Shown: positions 48,013-57,411 of the stretch, one piece after another
How positions within the stretch are numbered: the stretch's first letter is position 1
Layout of the letters: the number at the start of each line of letters is the position of its first letter
Assembly (NCBI RefSeq): GCF_003201605.1
Contig: NZ_QJJR01000006.1
Location: 86,617 to 150,616 of the forward strand
Reading direction: 5' to 3'
Length of the DNA: 64,000 nt
Origin: Streptohalobacillus salinus
GTDB taxonomy: Bacteria; Bacillota; Bacilli; Bacillales; Amphibacillaceae
Notes under the pieces: model-generated
Told to the model about the DNA's origin: nothing
The model's input: the letters and a program-made list of their open reading frames with translations, nothing else
Database searches by the model: none
Position numbers and translations under genes: made by a program

Positions 48013-48053
48013 TGAAAAAGCGTGAAACTAATCGCCTGTTCCACGCTTTTTCA
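48013..48053. terminator. Hairpin terminator after the methyltransferase gene
   Basis: TGAAAAAGCGTG and CACGCTTTTTCA arms with a 17-nt loop, 90 nt past the methyltransferase stop. The T run within the arm makes it usable from either side. Confidence 0.65.
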
Positions 48054-48141
48054 TAATAAATTTTTTTGAATTCACAAGCGGTTTTTTCTTCAAAACCAAA
48101 CATCATTGTCATGAATACCATGAATAGCCATGGTGTTATCG

Positions 48142-49335
48142 TTAGGACAGTTTTTCTACAAAGACAACTTTTAGGTAACGGCTTTCGGCGAATTGTTGAT
48201 GAAAAGGAAAATCCTTTGGTTGCCTGAAGGTTTCAACAATTTTATAGCGAGACCCTTTCTTGTTGAATGCTTGATCAATAAACTGTTTGAATTTCCGCAT
48301 ATCGAACCCACTGTAATTCGTTGATGCGACAATCACCCCTGAAGTAGCTGTTATATCGATTGCTTGTTCTAACAGTTTTACATAATCTTTTTGCACACTA
48401 AACACACGCTTTTTTGAACGTGCAAAGCTAGGCGGATCTAAAATAACTAAATCAAATTGAAAAGCTTTTTTCACTGCATAATCAAAATAGTTAAACACAT
48501 CAATCACGCGAATTTCATGCATCGACTCATCAATAGCATTCACTTTGAACTGGTCAATTGTCAGGGGCAAACTCCGATTTGCTAAGTCAACGCTTGTGGT
48601 TTTCTCTGCCCCACCAAGGGCAGCATAGACAGAAAAGGCACCTGTATAAGAAAAGGTATTTAAGACTGTACGACCTGCACTATAATCGGTACGGATTTTT
48701 TCTCTTACTTCACGTTGATCAAGAAAAATACCGGTCATCGGCCCATCATTCAAGTTGACATTAAAAGCAACACCGTTTTCTTGAATAACCAGTGGAAATG
48801 TCGCCCGTTCTCCACGAACAAAGTCATCATCACTGATATACTTTCCACCTTGATCAAAGCGTTTTTTTTCATAAATGCCACGGCTCGTGAGCACCGCTTC
48901 AATGGCTGCAATAATGACTGACTTAAATTGATAAATCCCTTCACTATACCAGGTCACAAGTAAATAATCTGCGTAACGGTCAATCGTAAGGCCGCCTATC
49001 CCATCCCCTTCACCATTAAAGAGACGAAAAGCATTGGTCGTTGGGTCATGACTCAGGGCGGTTCTTTTTTGCTCAGCCGCTTTAATTTTTTCTATAAAGA
49101 AATCCAGATCAATGGGTTCGGCTTGTTCCATCGTTAGTACCCAGCCATAACCTTTATTTTGACGACCGTAGTACCCTCTTGCAATAAAGACACCTTCAGG
49201 TGTCATCAAATCGAGCAATTGACCTTCGGTAGTTAACTGATCAAATGCCGCACTCATCTCTTTAGCAAGATGAGGATGACCATCAAATAATCCTTGTACA
49301 TATTTATGCTCAATTGTTATTTCTTTACTATTCAT
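48142..49335 (-). CDS. RlmI-like class I rRNA methyltransferase (PUA domain)
   Basis: 397 residues. N-terminal PUA-like domain (GVFIARGYYGRQNKGYGWVLT), an EEHD-like middle (FRLFNGEGDGIGGLTIDRYADYLLVTWYS), then the SAM-binding region VLNTFSYTGAFSVYAALGGAEKTTSVDLANRSL and the catalytic DPPSFARSKKRVF. RlmI methylates a 23S rRNA cytosine (C5) in E. coli; the Bacillus homologue is YwbD. The substrate here is inferred. Confidence 0.9.
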   Translation of the reverse strand: MNSKEITIEHKYVQGLFDGHPHLAKEMSAAFDQLTTEGQLLDLMTPEGVFIARGYYGRQNKGYGWVLTMEQAEPIDLDFFIEKIKAAEQKRTALSHDPTTNAFRLFNGEGDGIGGLTIDRYADYLLVTWYSEGIYQFKSVIIAAIEAVLTSRGIYEKKRFDQGGKYISDDDFVRGERATFPLVIQENGVAFNVNLNDGPMTGIFLDQREVREKIRTDYSAGRTVLNTFSYTGAFSVYAALGGAEKTTSVDLANRSLPLTIDQFKVNAIDESMHEIRVIDVFNYFDYAVKKAFQFDLVILDPPSFARSKKRVFSVQKDYVKLLEQAIDITATSGVIVASTNYSGFDMRKFKQFIDQAFNKKGSRYKIVETFRQPKDFPFHQQFAESRYLKVVFVEKLS

Positions 49336-49391
49336 TTTTTCATTCTTCCCTTCTCAACACGCAACACTTTACTTGCTTTTTGGCAATCAAA

Positions 49392-50312
49392 CTAAAATAA
49401 TAACCGTGATAAGTAAATAACTGAACTTACCGTAATCGCACTAAAAATAGTCGAGAACAAGACAATTTGTGAAGCATAATCTTTGTAACGACTGTACTCT
49501 TGCGCAATAATCGCACTGTTGACTGAGGTCGGCATCGCCGCACCAATAAATAGTGCTTGTGCCATTGTTCCTTCAATACTCAATAACATAATTAGACCAT
49601 AGGCAACAAGCGGTCCCAAAATCAAACGGAGAAATAAACTCATATAAACATCTAATAATCCTGACTTAAACTCAATGACTGCAACCTGAGCACCTAAAGT
49701 GATTAAAGCAAAGGCCACCATTGCTCCAGCGATGTATTCAGACGGAACAAGAATCATATCAGGCAAGTCAACCTGTAATACATTTAATAAAATACCAAAA
49801 AATAAGGCGTAAGGAACTGGCATTCTGAAATAACCGAGCAATGCTTTTAATTTTCCATCATCTTTATTTAAGGCGAAAATCCCATACGAGAACAGAAAGA
49901 TATTTTGAAAGGTTAAATTCATCACTTGAATTGACATCGCAAATGGATCACCTTGGAATACTAAATCATTGACAGGAACGCCGTAGTTCCCTGAGTTGAA
50001 AAACATGCCACTGTTTGTGAAAATCGCCTCTTTATCTTTGTTCATTTTTAACAGTTTGGCAAAAGCTTTACTGACAAAATACATCAGTGTCACAAACAAG
50101 AGGAAAAAGCCAATCACAAAGCCAAAAACTTGTCCTTCAATCCGGGTTGTATAGAGCGCATTAAAAATAAAACCAGGTGCGAGCAAATAAATATTGAGTC
50201 GGGCTAGTGTGGTTAAATCCAATTTAAATTTCGTTTGTACAATAAAGCCTAATCCAATTAATACAAAAACAGGACCGATAATATCAGTCAGTATGAGCAG
50301 TAAAGCTTCCAT
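49392..50312 (-). CDS. AEC-family transporter (auxin efflux carrier/malate permease type)
   Basis: 306 residues with about ten helices: LLILTDIIGPVFVLIGLGFIVQ, the family TNSGMFFNSGNYGVPVNDLVF segment, and AALPTSVNSAII-like region reading GAAMPTSVNSAIIAQEYSRYK. Exports or imports organic acids. It is 45 nt downstream of gluconokinase in the same orientation, so gluconate-related or fermentation-acid transport is possible. Confidence 0.85.
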   Translation of the reverse strand: MEALLLILTDIIGPVFVLIGLGFIVQTKFKLDLTTLARLNIYLLAPGFIFNALYTTRIEGQVFGFVIGFFLLFVTLMYFVSKAFAKLLKMNKDKEAIFTNSGMFFNSGNYGVPVNDLVFQGDPFAMSIQVMNLTFQNIFLFSYGIFALNKDDGKLKALLGYFRMPVPYALFFGILLNVLQVDLPDMILVPSEYIAGAMVAFALITLGAQVAVIEFKSGLLDVYMSLFLRLILGPLVAYGLIMLLSIEGTMAQALFIGAAMPTSVNSAIIAQEYSRYKDYASQIVLFSTIFSAITVSSVIYLSRLLF

Positions 50313-50357
50313 CTTTATCCCTTCTTCTCTCTTATAATCATTTTTTCTCTCTGTTAG

Positions 50358-51773
50358 TTAACCTTTACGTTTCGCTAACGGCAGATACGTCTGATACAAA
50401 CTGTAGTATGCATCGATCGCCTCGCGTTGCTTTTCATCATCTTTTAAGGTTGTATAACGTTTATTATGTTCATAATCTGAAACCAGGTTCAAGGCCCCAA
50501 CACTTGATTGTTCGAGCGTTTCACTCAGAATCACCTGAACATGTAAACAGTTAGCAACGCAAGCTGCTAATTGTGGGATTTTAAAGGTTCCTCCCGACAA
50601 ATACAATGACTTAATCGGCCCAGTTAGGTTGGTTAGCGTTTGGTACACATGACGGAGATTAAATAAGACACCATAAACAACAGCTTTAATCACATCGATT
50701 TTATCATGATTGATTTTTAAGCCAAAGAAAGCACCTTGACGCTCGCTATCCCAAAACGGTGCACGTTCCCCGTTTAAATGCGGCACAAAGACAAGACTGG
50801 AATCAAACGTTGTAAAATCTATCGTTTTCAGCTGTTGAAACAACTCTCCCTGGCCATCATAAAGTAATTGATCCAACCATTTAAAAACGTTTCCTCCATT
50901 ATTAACCGCCCCACCAACGACCCAAGTTGTATCATCAAGGTAATAACAAAACAATTGACCGAACGGGTCCTTATAGGCTTCCTTGGTGGTCACCCGAATC
51001 GCACCACTGGTACCTATCGTTAAATGGGCATCTCCTGTGTTGCGACTTTCTGATATATTAGCGAGTACTCCATCGCTTGCCCCAATCATCGCTTGCCCAG
51101 TGATGCCTGTTGTTGCGGTGAGCATAGACGTTAATCGACGGCACGTATAAACAGAGACAAGTTCTGGTAATTGCTGAGCTGATATGCCAAGATAACTTAA
51201 CACATCCGTATCATAGACTAATAATTCGGTATTTACAAGACCGGTTGCAGAAGCCATTGACACATCCTGTTCGATATAACCAGTAAGAGCATACCAAAGA
51301 TAAGTTTTAATATCGATCCATTTATAGAAATCGGTTAATTCTTGTCGCAGTGAATTTCCTGCAGCAGTTTCTTTTAACCATAACAGTTTTGCGAACGGAC
51401 TCATGGGATGAAGAGGTGTCCCCGTCTTTTGAAAAAATTGTGTTGCTACTGCTGACTTTTTAAAGGTTCTCATCACTTGATCGGCCCGGTGATCGGCCCA
51501 AATCCAGAGGTTGGTTAATGGTTGCATTGCGTGATCAACTGCCATGAGACTATGCATGGCACATGAGAGCACCAGTGTTTCTTCACCGCTTACCTTGATC
51601 TGAGTTAAACATTTATGTACCGCTTCAAGAATGTGAGCCGGGTTTTGTTCAGCATACCCTTCAGCGGGATAGAGCGTATCGTAACCGAGCGATTGTGTAC
51701 CTATTTGTTTGTTATCCTGGTTAAAGTGCAACACTTTAACTGCAGTTGTCCCAATATCAATCGTAATCGTCAT
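50358..51773 (-). CDS. gntK: Gluconokinase-like FGGY carbohydrate kinase
   Basis: 471 residues. FGGY fold: MTITIDIGTTAVKVLHFN (ATP loop), LWIWADHRAD, the ASATGLVNTELLVYDTDVLSYLGI substrate region and HLNGERAPFWDSERQGAFFGL, the last being typical of gluconate kinases. Forms 6-phosphogluconate. No gluconate permease of the GntP type is adjacent; the AEC transporter follows. No FGGY-family neighbour sugar enzymes. Confidence 0.82.
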   Translation of the reverse strand: MTITIDIGTTAVKVLHFNQDNKQIGTQSLGYDTLYPAEGYAEQNPAHILEAVHKCLTQIKVSGEETLVLSCAMHSLMAVDHAMQPLTNLWIWADHRADQVMRTFKKSAVATQFFQKTGTPLHPMSPFAKLLWLKETAAGNSLRQELTDFYKWIDIKTYLWYALTGYIEQDVSMASATGLVNTELLVYDTDVLSYLGISAQQLPELVSVYTCRRLTSMLTATTGITGQAMIGASDGVLANISESRNTGDAHLTIGTSGAIRVTTKEAYKDPFGQLFCYYLDDTTWVVGGAVNNGGNVFKWLDQLLYDGQGELFQQLKTIDFTTFDSSLVFVPHLNGERAPFWDSERQGAFFGLKINHDKIDVIKAVVYGVLFNLRHVYQTLTNLTGPIKSLYLSGGTFKIPQLAACVANCLHVQVILSETLEQSSVGALNLVSDYEHNKRYTTLKDDEKQREAIDAYYSLYQTYLPLAKRKG

Positions 51774-51841
51774 CGTGAGTCTCCTCTTTATTTCTTCTCA
51801 TTTTTTTCATTACCACCTAGTCTATCATCTTTATGAACTGC

Positions 51842-51900
51842 CCACCACTCCTCCCTTACGGGTTTCTTGTAGGAGGGACTTTTTGGGTAATTGCTAATAA
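51842..51900 (-). ncRNA. Putative remnant omegaRNA scaffold at the right end of the TnpB fossil
   Basis: Directly after the TnpB C-terminal coding remains, the minus strand has a GC-rich hairpin region (CCCTCCTACAAGAAACCCG then TAAGGGAGGAG) followed by GTGGTGGGCAGTTCAT. This is the layout of IS200/IS605 right ends that encode guide (omega) RNA. Identification rests on position and resemblance only. Confidence 0.4.
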
Positions 51901-52404
51901 GCGAATCCCTTTTTTTGATGGTGAGTGCCACATTGATATCTCTACCAAGCGTTAGCCCACACAGACAATTATACGTTCGAACAGTCATAGGCATTGGTTG
52001 CGTACACCCACAGCCTGAACAGGTTTTAGAAGAAACTTGTTGATTTTAACACGTTTCTTCTCTTGTTCGTGTAAGTTGTAATGCACGAAAGAAGTGAACA
52101 TTCCCCACCCATTAGCTGAAACACTTTTGCCGAACTTCAAGGCTTGTGATAGTCCTTTCATATCCAAATCCTCGATGATAACGGCATCATAGGTCGTCAC
52201 GATTTCTTTTGATTTATGGTGAAGAAAATCCTTATGTTGATTGGCAATTTTCACTAGAACTTTGGCAACTCGAACACGCTGTTTGTTCCAATTCGAAGAA
52301 CCTTTCTTCTTTCGTGAATCGCTTACCTTTCTTCTCGATTTGACGACCAAAACATGATACGAATACATCATCAACACTGACTGAATATATAATATACCAT
52401 ACAA
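51890..52404 (-). pseudogene. TnpB (IS200/IS605) fossil
   Basis: The reading frame from 52404 holds TnpB middle sequence (RKKKGSSNWNKQRVRVAKVLVKIANQHKDFLHHKSKEIV; AVIIEDLDMKGLSQALKFGKSVSANGWGMF), with the RuvC Glu retained. Near 52030 the frame shifts, and the zinc-ribbon/RuvC end (MPMTVRTYNCLCGLTLGRDINVALTI) continues in another frame, with one Cys-pair residue apparently deleted. The N-terminal half, with the first catalytic Asp, is absent. Inactive. Confidence 0.8.
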
Positions 52405-52427
52405 AAACGACAGCCTTTAGGCTGTCG
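52403..52427 (-). terminator. Terminator of the UbiB-like gene operon
   Basis: CGACAGCC and GGCTGTCG perfect arms with a 4-nt loop, followed by TTTTTG on the minus strand, about 85 nt past the stop; the TnpB fossil begins immediately after it. Confidence 0.8.
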
Positions 52428-52511
52428 CCCAATCGAAGTTCATCTCCCCCTTATCGGTGATGTTGTCACACTTTCACACGCTTGAAGAGAGAGACTTCTT
52501 TCGAAAATACG

Positions 52512-54188
52512 TTAAAATCTACCGGATTTAAAGATCGCAAAAATAATCCACAAGAACATCCCCATCGCAACGACTGCACCTACCTCAATCATCGGTAAGC
52601 GCCACAATATACTAGATGCCCCCATAATCGCAGCTCCAACAATAATCCCGACCATAATAATACTAAAAGCCAGCAATATAATCGCAAACGATAATTGGTT
52701 ACTGATTCTATCCATTTTCCGTAACAATAAATCAATATCAGGCAAACTAAGTTCAACATGTACCTTACCCTTTTTAACAACCCGTTTTAATGCTTTCGCT
52801 TGTGAGGGTAAATCACGCCATAAGTCATAAAAGGCAATCCACTGATCGACAAATTGATCTTTAAGATTCTTCGGATGAAATCGGTCACGAATGAGTTGCT
52901 TGCCGAACGGTTCTGCGATTTCCACGATACTAATGGTTGGGTCCAACTGTTCAACAGTTCCTTCTAAGGTTAATAACGTTTTTCCTAGCAAGGTAAAATC
53001 ACTTGGCATCTCAATCCGGTGCCTATAAGCAATTTGAAACAATTCTTGGACCGCTTCTGCCAGACTAATGTCATGCAGCGATTGTCGGTAGTACTTATGC
53101 ATAAACATGTCCACGTCATTGGTTAGCTTCACTCGATTGATATTATCAGGCGCAACACCCATATCAAAAATTACCTCAACCAGCATTTCCGTATCTTCCT
53201 TGGTCATCGCGATAACGATCTGACCGAACTGTCGTTTCATTTCTTCAGTTAATTGTCCGACCATTCCAAAATCAAGCAAGATGATGGCGTTATCTTCCGT
53301 TAAGAGAATATTGCCTGGATGTGGATCAGCATGGAAGAAACCGTCCATTAGTATCTGTTTTAACGTAATGTTCACTAATTTCTCTGCAACCTCTTCTTTG
53401 ATCCCCTGTTTATCTGGACTCAAAATCAATGATTTTAGCTTCATCCCCTCGACATATTCCATGACGAGTACTTCTTTCGTCGTATAGGCAAGATAGGCTT
53501 TTGGAACAATGACGCGTTCATCCTCTTTAAACTGATCACCAATCTTGATCATATTATGTGCTTCAATCGTATAATCAAGCTCTAAATTTAGTGTATCTTT
53601 CATCTCTTCAATTACATCTTTTAGCCGGTATTGCTTAGCCCAGTCCAACCGAAGCTCTGCTAAGGCTGCCATTTCAGTTAGAATTTCAAAATCGACATCA
53701 ATTTTCTCTGAAATCTCTGGGCGTTGAACTTTCACCGCCACTTCTTCGCCAGAAGGTAGCTTAGCACGGTGTACTTGACCAATTGATGCTGCTGCTATCG
53801 GTTCTTCATCAAAGCGGACAAATAAATCTTCAATTGGCTGGTTCAGTTCTTTTTCTATGATCGCTTTTGCTTTTTCAAAGCTAAACGGTGGAACCGTCGC
53901 TTGTAGTTTTTCGAGTTCATTAATGATGTCCTCGGGTAGAAGATCAGGTCTTGTGCTCATGACTTGGCCAAACTTAACAAACGTTGGTCCAAGTTCTTCA
54001 AGGACGCGCCTAATTCTTACACCTAATGACGGACCATCATTGACTGGTTTTTCTTGTTTGTTTTTTCGCGGTAAGATATGTAGGTCATGGAGCCCGAGTT
54101 CGCGCATGACGTACCCGAGTCCATTTTTAGAAAAGGCAACAACAATATCTTTATATCGATTTAAATGACGCATATGTTTGCCTAGCAT
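52512..54188 (-). CDS. ABC1/UbiB-family atypical kinase
   Basis: 558 residues. The family KxGQ motif is present as FVKFGQVMSTRPDLLPEDI, the Ala-rich loop reads IAAASIGQVHRAKLPSGEEVAVKVQRP, and catalytic HADPHPGNI with DFGMVGQ follow. Two C-terminal membrane helices (LSFAIILLAFSIIMVGIIVGAAIMG; WRLPMIEVGAVVAMGMFLWIIFAIF). UbiB homologues bind ATP and affect quinone or lipid homeostasis; its exact role in Bacillota is unknown. Downstream of the phasin-like gene, with which it is usually paired. Confidence 0.92.
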   Translation of the reverse strand: MLGKHMRHLNRYKDIVVAFSKNGLGYVMRELGLHDLHILPRKNKQEKPVNDGPSLGVRIRRVLEELGPTFVKFGQVMSTRPDLLPEDIINELEKLQATVPPFSFEKAKAIIEKELNQPIEDLFVRFDEEPIAAASIGQVHRAKLPSGEEVAVKVQRPEISEKIDVDFEILTEMAALAELRLDWAKQYRLKDVIEEMKDTLNLELDYTIEAHNMIKIGDQFKEDERVIVPKAYLAYTTKEVLVMEYVEGMKLKSLILSPDKQGIKEEVAEKLVNITLKQILMDGFFHADPHPGNILLTEDNAIILLDFGMVGQLTEEMKRQFGQIVIAMTKEDTEMLVEVIFDMGVAPDNINRVKLTNDVDMFMHKYYRQSLHDISLAEAVQELFQIAYRHRIEMPSDFTLLGKTLLTLEGTVEQLDPTISIVEIAEPFGKQLIRDRFHPKNLKDQFVDQWIAFYDLWRDLPSQAKALKRVVKKGKVHVELSLPDIDLLLRKMDRISNQLSFAIILLAFSIIMVGIIVGAAIMGASSILWRLPMIEVGAVVAMGMFLWIIFAIFKSGRF

Positions 54189-54213
54189 ATGTTGTTACCT
54201 CCTCTTTTTGTAA

Positions 54214-54498
54214 TTATTCACTTTCTAAATCGGTTAATCGTTGTTCAACAACACGTAAACGTGCTTCTAATTTATTCACTTCTTCGCTTGAGGCAATGTT
54301 TAAATGATTAAGCGTTTTGTTTTGTGTCTCTTGACCTTTTTGATAGTATTTATCAAAAAACTCTTTTGACTCCTGTTTAGTCATCTCACCTTTTTCAACC
54401 AATTGATTAATCATTTTTTCAGCTTGGTCAACACTCGTCTGCGCTAAACCTAACCCGACAGCCAAACCTTTTTTAAATAAGTCACTCACATTCGCCAC
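54214..54498 (-). CDS. Phasin-like small coiled-coil protein
   Basis: 94 residues. MANVSDLFKKGLAVGLGLAQTSVDQAEKMINQLVEKGEMTKQESKEFFDK then a C-terminal coiled coil (EEVNKLEARLRVVEQRLTDLE). Matches the polyhydroxyalkanoate-synthesis-regulator/phasin-like family that often precedes UbiB kinases in Bacillota. No PHA synthase genes are present, so a PHA role is not implied. Confidence 0.8.
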   Translation of the reverse strand: MANVSDLFKKGLAVGLGLAQTSVDQAEKMINQLVEKGEMTKQESKEFFDKYYQKGQETQNKTLNHLNIASSEEVNKLEARLRVVEQRLTDLESE

Positions 54499-54565
54499 TC
54501 CCTTATCATTGAATTTTAGTTCTACCTTTTGTTTTCCACTTTTTCTATCTATTTAAACACGTTCC

Positions 54566-55243
54566 TTACGTTAAACACCAATCAATCGGTGTTTGGTTTG
54601 TCTTCACTAAGAATGCATTTGCTCGGCTAAACGGTTTGCTACCAAAAAAACCACGGTAAGCCGACAACGGACTTGGATGTGGTGCGGTTAGGACGAGATG
54701 TTTGTCCTCATCGATTAATGCTCGTTTTTTCTCGGCTGGTTTACCCCAAAGTAAATAGACAATTGGCATCTCCTTTTTATTGAGTGCACGAATCACACCA
54801 TCGGTAAAGGCTTCCCAGCCTCTATGACGGTGGGCGTGCGCGTGACCCTCTTCAACGGTCAATACCGTATTCATGAGCAAAACCCCTTGTTTTGCCCAAG
54901 GAACCAAATAACCTGTCTCAGGCTGATTACATCCTAAGTCAGCGACTAATTCTTGATAAATATTGCGAAGTGAAGGGGGGATTTTTACCGATGGGTTCAC
55001 AGAAAAGCTTAAGCCATGGGCTTGTCCTTTTTGATGGTACGGATCTTGACCTAATATCACAACCTTAACGTTTTCAAATCGTGTTAATCGTAAGGCACTG
55101 AACACTTGATCTTTGGGCGGTAAGACAACCGTTTCTTGATACCGTGCTGCTAAGTATGCACTAAGCCTATTAAATGTTGCTGTCTCTGTTAGCGGTGCCA
55201 GTTGCTTCTGCCAATCTTGTGGTAAGGTAGCTTTTAAATCCAT
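54566..55243 (-). CDS. ung: Uracil-DNA glycosylase (family 1)
   Basis: 225 residues from ATG at 55243 behind GAGGAGG. Catalytic GQDPYH, the GLSFSV pocket, LLMNTVLTVEEG, and the HPSPLSAYRGFFG DNA-binding loop are all intact. Removes uracil from DNA. Located between the PTS gene and the phasin-UbiB pair. Confidence 0.97.
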   Translation of the reverse strand: MDLKATLPQDWQKQLAPLTETATFNRLSAYLAARYQETVVLPPKDQVFSALRLTRFENVKVVILGQDPYHQKGQAHGLSFSVNPSVKIPPSLRNIYQELVADLGCNQPETGYLVPWAKQGVLLMNTVLTVEEGHAHAHRHRGWEAFTDGVIRALNKKEMPIVYLLWGKPAEKKRALIDEDKHLVLTAPHPSPLSAYRGFFGSKPFSRANAFLVKTNQTPIDWCLT

Positions 55244-55358
55244 GCCATTCCTCCTCATGTAGACTGTGTAATACGTTCATCATAGCACATCCTATCGCTT
55301 CCATTCATCTTTGTTTCGCCAAGCCCTTTCGTTTGCTTCCTAACGCAAATGATAACGC

Positions 55359-55396
55359 AAAAAACAGGCCTTAGGCAATCAACTGCCCAAGACCTG
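55359..55396 (-). terminator. Terminator of the fructose PTS gene
   Basis: CAGGTCTTGGGCA and TGCCTAAGGCCTG form a stem with one mismatch, followed by T6 on the minus strand, just past the stop. Confidence 0.85.
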
Positions 55397-55402
55397 ATGT
55401 CA

Positions 55403-57325
55403 TTATTTAATTTCGTCTAACAAACGATACGCTTCTTCTTTTGTTTTTGCTTGAATCAATTCTTCACGGAATTCATCATTCATTAATTTACGTGAAAGGA
55501 GTTGAAGGATTTTTAAATGTTGATCGCCTGCTTTACTTTTTGGTACAGCAATCATAAAGATTAATCGAGATGTAGAACCATCTAAACTGTCCCAATCAAT
55601 GCCTTCTTTACTAATACTAAAAGCAATTCTCGGTTCTTTAACAGCGTCTGATTTACCGTGTGGAATAGCGACATTCATGCCAATCCCAGTGGTAGATTCT
55701 TGTTCACGGGCCATGATGGCTTCTTTAAACGCTTCACGATCAGTGACTGCACCATCTGTAACCAGTTGATCCACCATGTAATCGATTGTTTCATCACGCG
55801 TCGTTGTTTTTACATCGACATCAATCAGTGGTAAATCTGTGAGTTTTGTTAATGCGGATGCATCAGATGCTTCTGGTCCGCTTGTAGACGCTGGCTCCTC
55901 TGCTGCTTCAGCTGGCGCACCAGCTGTTGCTGGCTCAACATCTTTTTTCAAGAACTTAATCATAAAGGCAACAACAACAGAACCTGCGGCAATTGCTACA
56001 AAGAACATGATGACGTTATCAACGGCACCTAACAAACCAACAATTGGCCCACCGTGAGCAACACGGTTACCTACACCAGATAACATCGCAATCACAGAAC
56101 CAACCATTGACCCCACCATAATACTTGGAATAACCCGCAATGGATCTTGTGCTGCAAATGGAATCGCACCTTCAGTAATACCGAAGAAGCCCATTGTTAA
56201 TGATGCTTTCCCTGTTTCACGTTGTTCAGGTACAAACTTATCTTTAAACATTAGTGTTGCAAGCCCCATACCTATTGGTGGTATCGCAATCGCAGCTGCG
56301 ATTGGACCCATGATTTCATAATTCCCTTCAACAATCATCGCTGCCCCAAAGAGAAAGGCTACTTTGTTTACTGGACCACCCATATCAAAGGCAATCATAG
56401 CGCCTAAGATTAGTGCTAAAACAATTGAACTTGTCCCTTGCATACCTTCTAACCAACCGGTTAAAGCAACAAAGACCTCTGCGACAGGCGCGCCGATTAA
56501 GAATACAAAAATAAAACCGACAACTAATGAAGCAAATACCGGAATAATAATAATTGGCATAATCGGTTGCATCATTTTTGGTACTTTAATTTTCTTAATT
56601 AAAAGTGCTGCATAACCTGCTAGAAAACCAGCAATAATACCACCTAAGAACCCCGCACTTGCTTCTGAGTTATAGAAACTTCCGTTGGCAGCAATAAAAC
56701 CACCAATCATACCCGGTGCTAAACCAGGTTTATCTGCGATACTATAGGCAATATAACCAGCTAAAATTGGTACCATGAATCCAAAGGCTGCACCACCAAT
56801 CGATTCAATTGTTTTCCAAATCGAATCTTCTGGAATCTGAATACCTGCTTCAGTAGGTTCACCGCCAATGGTAAGGGCAATCGCAATCAATAACCCCCCG
56901 ACAACAATGAATGGAATCATGAATGATACCCCGTTCATCAAGTGACGGTATATAGGATTTTGCTTGTTTTGACCATCACCACTCGATTGTTGCTCATTCC
57001 CTGTTCCACGGTAAACCTTCACATCACCTTTTTCAAATCGATTGATTAATTCTTCTGGTTTTCTAATGCCATCTTGAACACCTGTACTAATCAACTGTTT
57101 GCCGACAAAACGATCTTTACTTACCGCTTTATCCGCTGCAATAATCACGCCGTCTGCATCACGAATATCCTTCTCTGACAATTCGTTTTCAACACCTACA
57201 CCACCTTGTGTCTCAACTTTGATCTCAACGCCTAGCTTTTTGGCTGCTTTTTCTAAATTTTCAGCTGCCATGTAGGTATGAGCAATGCCGTTTGGACACG
57301 ATGTAATTGCTACCAATTTCATCAT
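55403..57325 (-). CDS. fruA: Fructose-type PTS enzyme IIBCA
   Basis: 640 residues. IIB domain first (about 1-100, phosphocysteine Cys10 in AITSCPNGIAHTYMAA), then membrane IIC (about 130-460, GGPVNKVAFLFGAAMI and AHGGPIVGLLG), then IIA (about 495-640, phospho-His near residue 555 in MNVAIPHGKSD). The usual FruA order is IIA-IIB-IIC; here IIA is at the C-terminus. Start: ATGATG behind AAGGAGG. Activated most likely by the adjacent PRD regulator; no fruK or fruR nearby. Confidence 0.9.
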   Translation of the reverse strand: MMKLVAITSCPNGIAHTYMAAENLEKAAKKLGVEIKVETQGGVGVENELSEKDIRDADGVIIAADKAVSKDRFVGKQLISTGVQDGIRKPEELINRFEKGDVKVYRGTGNEQQSSGDGQNKQNPIYRHLMNGVSFMIPFIVVGGLLIAIALTIGGEPTEAGIQIPEDSIWKTIESIGGAAFGFMVPILAGYIAYSIADKPGLAPGMIGGFIAANGSFYNSEASAGFLGGIIAGFLAGYAALLIKKIKVPKMMQPIMPIIIIPVFASLVVGFIFVFLIGAPVAEVFVALTGWLEGMQGTSSIVLALILGAMIAFDMGGPVNKVAFLFGAAMIVEGNYEIMGPIAAAIAIPPIGMGLATLMFKDKFVPEQRETGKASLTMGFFGITEGAIPFAAQDPLRVIPSIMVGSMVGSVIAMLSGVGNRVAHGGPIVGLLGAVDNVIMFFVAIAAGSVVVAFMIKFLKKDVEPATAGAPAEAAEEPASTSGPEASDASALTKLTDLPLIDVDVKTTTRDETIDYMVDQLVTDGAVTDREAFKEAIMAREQESTTGIGMNVAIPHGKSDAVKEPRIAFSISKEGIDWDSLDGSTSRLIFMIAVPKSKAGDQHLKILQLLSRKLMNDEFREELIQAKTKEEAYRLLDEIK

Positions 57326-57411
57326 AAAAACCTCCTTGTTTTACTATCTACTCATAGTATAAAGGAGGTTTTCACTAGTAATATGATTTGTTTTTGCCGG
57401 AACTGTGGCAA

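Noticed and set aside
54573..54600. Hairpin AAACACC...GGTGTTT at the end of ung
   Set aside because: It lies within the coding end and lacks a T tract, so it is not called as a terminator.
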